Assembly (NCBI GenBank): GCA_013368795.1 | Contig: JABFXX010000297.1 | Location: 1-44,074 of the forward strand | From: Kofleriaceae bacterium | GTDB lineage: Bacteria; Myxococcota_A; Polyangia; Haliangiales; Haliangiaceae | DNA length: 44,074 nt | Reading direction: 5' to 3' | Part shown: positions 39,706-44,074 of the stretch, piece by piece | How the letters are laid out: every line of letters begins with the position of its first letter | How positions within the stretch are numbered: position 1 is the stretch's first letter | Program-made: the position numbers and the translations under genes | Notes under the pieces: model-generated | What the model was told of the DNA's origin: nothing | Seen by the model: the letters and a program-made list of their open reading frames with translations, nothing else | Databases searched by the model: none

Positions 39706-42120
39706 ATGCCCGTGAGCCCGACTTATCCTGGCGTTTACGTCCAGGAGGTTCCAAGTGGTGTTCGCACGATCGTCGGCGTTGGGACGTCGACCGCGTTGTT
39801 CATCGGCCGTACGTCGACCGGACCGATGAAACGTGCCGTTCGATTGAACACGTATAGCGATTTCGTCCGGACGTTCGGCGACGACGGCGGCGCGGTCAGC
39901 GCGATGGCGCGCTACGTGCGGCTGTTCTTCCTGAACGGCGGAACGGACTGCTACGTCATCCGCATCGCGAACGACGCGAAAGCGTCGACGGTCGACCTCT
40001 TGCCGGCGACCGGCACGACGCCGGTGCTGACGCTGACGGCGAAGAACCCCGGCGCGCTCGGCGACTTCATTCGCGTCGCGGTCGACTACAACACCGCGGC
40101 CCCCGAGTCGACGTTCAACATGACGGTTTTCCGCTGGGAGACCGGGCCGGGCGGCGCGCGCAGGCGCGTCGACGAGGAGACGTTCCTCAACCTGACGATG
40201 GACTCGACGGCGCCAAACTACGTCGAGACGCAGCTCAAGCAGAAGTCGAAGCTCGTCGACGCGACGATCGGGACAGTGACGCCGGCGCCCGGTGTGTCGA
40301 TCTCCACGGTCCCGGTGGCGGCGGCGGACTTCACCGCGCTCGCGACGGCATTCAACACCCTGCGCAACAAGGGCAAGCAGCTGAAGCTCGTGCTCGGCGG
40401 CAAGGGCCCGGTAAGCGTCACGGTGCCGACCATGACCGGGACGACGGACTTCGCGACGACGCGCAACACCTGGGCGTCGGCGGTGCAGGGTCTGATCCAG
40501 ACCGCGGTCAACACCGCTGGCATCACCGGGCTGCCGACGCCGCCCGTGCTCGTATCCGCGATCGAAGGCCCCGCGACGTCGAGCGGCGAGTCGACGTTGT
40601 TTCGGTTCACCGCCGGCGGCAACTACGACGTGCGCGTGCTGTCGGCGGACGGCGATGACCTCGCCGCGCAGCTCGGGCTCGGCTCGTCGAACAACGGCAT
40701 CGAGATCGGCGCATTCGCCAATGCGCGTCCCGCGCCGACGGGCATCACGTTCAAGGACTCGAGCGGCCTCGCCGCGACGCCGCTGAATCCGGCGACCGCG
40801 TTCTGGGTCGGCTTCGCAAACACGGCGAAGAACGCGGTCACTGGCATCACGCTCGACGAGCTCGACGCATCCGGCAACCTCGTCGCGAAGACGATCCCGC
40901 TGACGCTCGGCGGCGGCACGCCGATCTGGCTCGACTCGAGCGGCGGCGGCAAAGGCGTGCTCGAGGCGCTCGGCAAGATCCGCGACGCGATCAACGAATA
41001 CCAGGCGAACAACCCGACCTCGTTCTCGTGGCGCGCGAGCCTGTGGGGACATCGACTCGCGATCGTCAACGCGAGCGGCGAGGACAACGCGATCGTCACC
41101 GGGGGCTTGCAGTTCACCGGCACCGCCAGCGTGCCGGTCGACATGCCGAAGCGGTTCCTCGAGAACGTGCGCTACTACAGCCTCGGGCCGAACGGCACCG
41201 CGGGCCGCCAGGCTCCCGGCGCAGCGGGGAACGACGGCACGGCGCCGAAGGCGACCGACTACACCAAGGCCTACGAGCTCGCGCGGACCGACATCGACCT
41301 GTTCAACATGCTCGTGCTTCCGCCGGATGCGGCGCCGGTGGTCGCGCAGGAGACGCTGTGGGCCGAGGCGAGCGCGCTGTGCGCTGCAGAGCGCGCGTTC
41401 TTGATCATGGATCCGCCGGACGCATGGACCGACGTGCAGACGGCGGCGTCCGGCGTCAACGCGCTGCGGCCCGGCCTGACGAAGGACTTCAGCGCGGTGT
41501 ACTTCCCGCGCCTGAAGCTCGTCGAGAACGGCCGAGAGGTCGTCGTCGGGCCGGCGGGCGCGATGGCCGGCCTCTACGCGCGCATCGACAGCAACCGCGG
41601 TGTGTGGAAGGCGCCGGCGGGTAGCGAGGCCGATCTGCGCGGCATCTCCGGCGTCGACCTCAACATGTCGGATCTCCAGAACGGCCAGATCAATCCGGTC
41701 GGCGTGAACGCCGTGCGGCTGTTCCCCGAAGGCGTGATCAGCTGGGGCGCTCGCACGATGGACGGCGCCGACGCGTTCGCGAGCGAGTACAAGTACGTGC
41801 CGATCCGGCGCCTCGCGCTGTTCATCGAGGAGAGCCTCTACCGCGGTCTCAAGTGGGTCGTGTTCGAGCCGAACGACGAGCCGCTGTGGGCACAGATCCG
41901 CATGAACGTCGGCGCGTTCATGCACGACCTGTTTCGCAAGGGTGCGTTCCAGGGCACGAAGCCGTCCGACGCGTACTTCGTCAAGTGCGACAAGGAAACG
42001 ACGACGGCGAACGACCAGAACCTCGGCATCGTGAACATCTGGATTGGATTCGCGCCGCTCAAGCCGGCCGAGTTCGTCGTCCTCTACCTGCAGCAGATCG
42101 CGCAGCTGCCCGTCAGCTGA
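39706..42120 (+). CDS. Contractile tail sheath protein (eCIS)
   Basis: This 804-residue protein starts at ATG 39706 behind a strong Shine-Dalgarno sequence (GAGGAGGGA). The N-terminus is the phage sheath signature (PTYPGVYVQEVPSGVRTIVG, TALFIGRT, LFFLNGGTDCYVIRI). The C-terminal sheath core is also clear (YKYVPIRRLALFIEESLYRGLKWVVFEPNDEPLW, FMHDLFRKGAFQG, AYFVKCD, GIVNIWIGFAPLKPAEFVVLYLQQIAQ). Residues about 120-480 are a long variable insert, making this longer than many Afp/PVC sheaths (typically 350-500 residues). It polymerises around the tube and drives contraction. The tube gene follows 14 bp later. Confidence 0.96.
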   Translation: MPVSPTYPGVYVQEVPSGVRTIVGVGTSTALFIGRTSTGPMKRAVRLNTYSDFVRTFGDDGGAVSAMARYVRLFFLNGGTDCYVIRIANDAKASTVDLLPATGTTPVLTLTAKNPGALGDFIRVAVDYNTAAPESTFNMTVFRWETGPGGARRRVDEETFLNLTMDSTAPNYVETQLKQKSKLVDATIGTVTPAPGVSISTVPVAAADFTALATAFNTLRNKGKQLKLVLGGKGPVSVTVPTMTGTTDFATTRNTWASAVQGLIQTAVNTAGITGLPTPPVLVSAIEGPATSSGESTLFRFTAGGNYDVRVLSADGDDLAAQLGLGSSNNGIEIGAFANARPAPTGITFKDSSGLAATPLNPATAFWVGFANTAKNAVTGITLDELDASGNLVAKTIPLTLGGGTPIWLDSSGGGKGVLEALGKIRDAINEYQANNPTSFSWRASLWGHRLAIVNASGEDNAIVTGGLQFTGTASVPVDMPKRFLENVRYYSLGPNGTAGRQAPGAAGNDGTAPKATDYTKAYELARTDIDLFNMLVLPPDAAPVVAQETLWAEASALCAAERAFLIMDPPDAWTDVQTAASGVNALRPGLTKDFSAVYFPRLKLVENGREVVVGPAGAMAGLYARIDSNRGVWKAPAGSEADLRGISGVDLNMSDLQNGQINPVGVNAVRLFPEGVISWGARTMDGADAFASEYKYVPIRRLALFIEESLYRGLKWVVFEPNDEPLWAQIRMNVGAFMHDLFRKGAFQGTKPSDAYFVKCDKETTTANDQNLGIVNIWIGFAPLKPAEFVVLYLQQIAQLPVS

Positions 42121-42134
42121 ACGAGGAGAGCGTC

Positions 42135-42635
42135 ATGGCCAAGTTTCCTGCCAATCCACACCGGCAAGTGCCGTACAACACGTCGCGCTTTCGCGTGAAG
42201 ATGGACGGCCGCTACGTCGCGGGCCTGAGCAAGTGCAGCGCCCTCAAGCGCACCGTCGAGGTCGTCAAGCACCGCGAGGGCAACGACCCGCTGACCGCGC
42301 ACCACATGCCGGGCGCCGTCTCGTTCGAGGCGATCACGCTCGAGCGCGGCGTGACGCACGACGAGGATTTCGAGAAGTGGGCGAACCTCGTCTACGACGT
42401 CGGCGCGGCCGGCGCGATGTCGCTCAAGCAATTCCGCAAGGACATCATCATCGAGTTCCTGAACGAGGCGGGCCAGATCGCGAAGGTTTACAAGGTCTAT
42501 CGCTGCTGGGTCTCGGAGTTCCAGGCGCTCCCCGAGCTCGACGCCAACGCGAACGCAGTCGCGATCGAGCATATCAAGCTCGAGAACGAGGGCTGGGAGC
42601 GCGACACGTCGGTGCCGGAGCCGATCGAGGCGTAA
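42135..42635 (+). CDS. Contractile tail tube protein (eCIS, T4 gp19-like)
   Basis: This 166-residue protein starts at ATG 42135 with AGGAGAG upstream. It has the gp19/Afp tube pattern: YNTSRFRVKMDGRYVAGLSKCSALKRTVEVVKHREG, SFEAITLERGVTHDEDFEKWANLVYD, DIIIEFLNEAGQIAKVYKVYRCWVSEFQALPELDANANAVAIEHIKLENEGWERD. It forms the inner rigid tube inside the sheath and may line the cargo channel. Length is normal for the family. It is in an operon with the sheath. Confidence 0.96.
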   Translation: MAKFPANPHRQVPYNTSRFRVKMDGRYVAGLSKCSALKRTVEVVKHREGNDPLTAHHMPGAVSFEAITLERGVTHDEDFEKWANLVYDVGAAGAMSLKQFRKDIIIEFLNEAGQIAKVYKVYRCWVSEFQALPELDANANAVAIEHIKLENEGWERDTSVPEPIEA

Positions 42636-42642
42636 GTCCGTC

Positions 42643-43392
42643 GTGCAGCGCGTCGCGATCACATACGGTCCGCGCCGAGGCTGGGTGTACGTCCGCGCAC
42701 TGTGCGGTGCGGACGAGGACTCGGTCGACGGTACCGACACGGCGTCCGCGATCGCGCTCATCGATCGCGTGCTCGTGCGCGTGCCCGGCGCGGTGTATGG
42801 ACCGGGCGACGCACACGCACTCGTCGCCGCCGATCGCGATCGCGTGCTCGCCGCGATCTACGTGCGCGAGGTCGGGTCCAAGGTGACGAGCTCGCCGGTG
42901 TGCGCCTCGTGCAAGGCGGCGTTCGACATCGACTTCGACCTATCGGCGATCGTCGGCGCGCTCGTTCCCGAGGCGGCGGCCCCGATGCGTGCCGGCGATG
43001 GCTCGTACACGACGGCGGCGGGCACCCGGTTCCAGCTTCCGACCGGCGAGGACGAGCTGTGCGCGGCGTCCTCTCCGTCGCCGCGCGACGAGCTCGCCGC
43101 TCGCTGTCATCTCGGCGGGCCGCTTGACGTCGAGGCGCTCGCGGCAGCGATGGAAGCCGCCGCGCCGCTCGTCGATATCGAGCTCGACACATCGTGCGCC
43201 GAGTGCGGGCACCCGCAGTCGCTGCACTTCGACGTCCAGTCGTTCCTCCTCGGGTGGCTCGTCGCCGAGCGGCGCCAGCGCATGTTCGAGCAGCACCTGC
43301 TCGCGCGCTCGCTCCGGTGGTCGCTCACCGAGATCCTGTCGCTGACTCGCACGCAGCGTCGCTTCCATGCCGAGCTGGCGGATCGCGGCTAG
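42643..43392 (+). CDS. eCIS zinc-ribbon protein, baseplate hub assembly chaperone-like
   Basis: GTG 42643 begins 249 residues, 8 bp after the tube gene. Two CxxC knuckles, C87-x-x-C90 (PVCASCKAAFDIDFDL) and C185-x-x-C188 (SCAECGHPQSLHFDV), can form a split zinc ribbon. The C-terminal helix (LLGWLVAERRQRMFEQHLLARSLRWSLTEILSLTRTQRRF) resembles the T4 gp51/gp26-like baseplate assembly proteins found after the tube gene in many contractile systems. The assignment rests on position plus this layout and should be treated as probable. Confidence 0.7.
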   Translation: MQRVAITYGPRRGWVYVRALCGADEDSVDGTDTASAIALIDRVLVRVPGAVYGPGDAHALVAADRDRVLAAIYVREVGSKVTSSPVCASCKAAFDIDFDLSAIVGALVPEAAAPMRAGDGSYTTAAGTRFQLPTGEDELCAASSPSPRDELAARCHLGGPLDVEALAAAMEAAAPLVDIELDTSCAECGHPQSLHFDVQSFLLGWLVAERRQRMFEQHLLARSLRWSLTEILSLTRTQRRFHAELADRG

Positions 43393-43394
43393 CG

Positions 43395-44074
43395 ATGGGC
43401 TATCTGGATCGCTTGATCGAGCGCGCCGGCGGCCACGCGGCCCCGCTGGCCCCCGTGGTCTCGACGCCGCGCAGCCTCGGAGGCTTCGAGGAGGTGACGA
43501 CCGAGCTCGTGACGGCGGCCCCCACGCCCGCGCGGACCGAGGTCGTTCGCGAATCGGCGACGGTGATCGAGCGCCGCGTCGAGCCGACGCCGGTCGCGAT
43601 GCCGAGCGCAAAGATCGTCGAGCAAGCGCCACAGATCGTCGTGCCCGCGCCAAGTGACGTCGTCACGACGGCCGTCACGGAGGCGCCCCCGCCGCGCGTC
43701 GAGCTCGCACCGGCGAGTCCGCCGGTGATCGCGGCACCGGCCGAGGCGCGCGACGCGATCATCCCGCCGGTGGTCGTCGCGCCGCCGATCATCGCGAACC
43801 CGGTCCCCGTGCAGACGCTGCGCGTGCCGGTGCGCGAGCCCGAGGAGCCTGTCGAGCGCTGGCTCGCGCCGGCGCCGGCCTCGCCAACTGTGAGCGTCGT
43901 CCCGGCGCTCGAACCCGCGCCGATCGCGCGCGACGTGCCGGCGCTCCCACCGCCGCAGGCCGCAAGGCCGGTCCTGCCCGCGCCGCCACCCGCGGTCGCG
44001 CCGCTGCCCGTCGCCGACGAGCGCCCCGCGCTCACGATCGGCCGCCTCGTCGTCGAGGTCCGGCCGCAGGCGGT
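43395..44074 (+). CDS. Proline-rich eCIS-locus protein, 3' end cut by window
   Basis: ATG 43395 opens 2 bp after the preceding stop. At least 226 residues are visible. A short structured N-terminus (MGYLDRLIERAGGHAAPLAP) leads into a long low-complexity Pro/Ala/Val-rich segment. Near the window edge a more ordered strand appears (ALTIGRLVVEVRPQA). I recall similar proteins, with the MxYLDRLIxRA start and IGRLxVEV motif, in contractile-system clusters, but their role is unknown; a flexible linker or scaffold is likely. The reading frame is open to the edge. Confidence 0.75.
   Translation, partial: MGYLDRLIERAGGHAAPLAPVVSTPRSLGGFEEVTTELVTAAPTPARTEVVRESATVIERRVEPTPVAMPSAKIVEQAPQIVVPAPSDVVTTAVTEAPPPRVELAPASPPVIAAPAEARDAIIPPVVVAPPIIANPVPVQTLRVPVREPEEPVERWLAPAPASPTVSVVPALEPAPIARDVPALPPPQAARPVLPAPPPAVAPLPVADERPALTIGRLVVEVRPQA

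Noticed and set aside
37667..42635. Type VI secretion system
   Set aside because: The sheath is one chain rather than a TssB/TssC pair, the ATPase is not ClpV-like, and no membrane-complex gene is seen. DUF4157 association favours eCIS.
39706..44074. Prophage tail
   Set aside because: No integrase, capsid, portal, terminase or lysis gene is visible, and the divergent AAA+ ATPase is typical of eCIS. The region beyond the edge could still change this view.

Overview
The window is a very GC-rich, densely packed bacterial chromosome segment. Features that suggest a predatory or soil myxobacterium (Myxococcota, perhaps a Haliangium/Kofleria-like lineage) are: eight predicted lipoproteins with myxobacterial-style N-termini, Gly-rich surface proteins, a trypsin-like protease with PAN and propeller regions, an Oar-like N-terminus on a von Willebrand protein, GTG starts, and contractile-injection genes next to DUF4157 proteins. 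This is inferred from style and gene content; there is no rRNA or marker gene. No tRNA, rRNA, insertion sequence or CRISPR array was seen.

Layout. 1-2.4 kb: a MocR/PdxR-type regulator (cut by the left edge) with a 48-bp minisatellite in its linker, a duplicated regulatory segment around a gene remnant, and a His-containing membrane protein. 2.4-3.3 kb: an ArsR repressor and SRPBCC protein pair behind a 20-bp perfect palindrome. 3.3-10.1 kb: envelope proteins (YD-like lipoprotein, Oar/vWA chimera, PAN/propeller protease, alpha/beta-hydrolase lipoprotein). 10.2-12.6 kb: a two-gene cytochrome bd-superfamily oxidase whose large subunit carries a haem-c motif. 12.6-15.3 kb: an SPW-like membrane protein and a peroxide-defence island (ahpC-ahpD divergent from oxyR, with a textbook OxyR tetramer site between them). 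15.4-23.8 kb: LamG-like lipoprotein, D-Ala-D-Ala dipeptidase, ZntB-type transporter, further lipoproteins, DUF3224 protein, acyl-CoA thioesterase. 23.9-28.3 kb: glycogen branching enzyme plus a GH57/DUF3536 glycosidase in one operon.

28.4-44.1 kb is the most interesting part. A 2358-residue protein with two separate DUF4157 (HExxH) modules is followed by an overlapping 230-residue protein. After an intervening lipoprotein comes the start of an extracellular contractile injection system (eCIS): a AAA+ ATPase divergent from tail sheath, tail tube, a zinc-ribbon baseplate-assembly-like protein and a proline-rich protein running off the right edge. DUF4157 is a known eCIS-associated domain, so the giant protein is a candidate eCIS cargo and its overlapping neighbour a candidate chaperone or immunity partner. 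Baseplate, spike and tape-measure genes would lie beyond position 44074.
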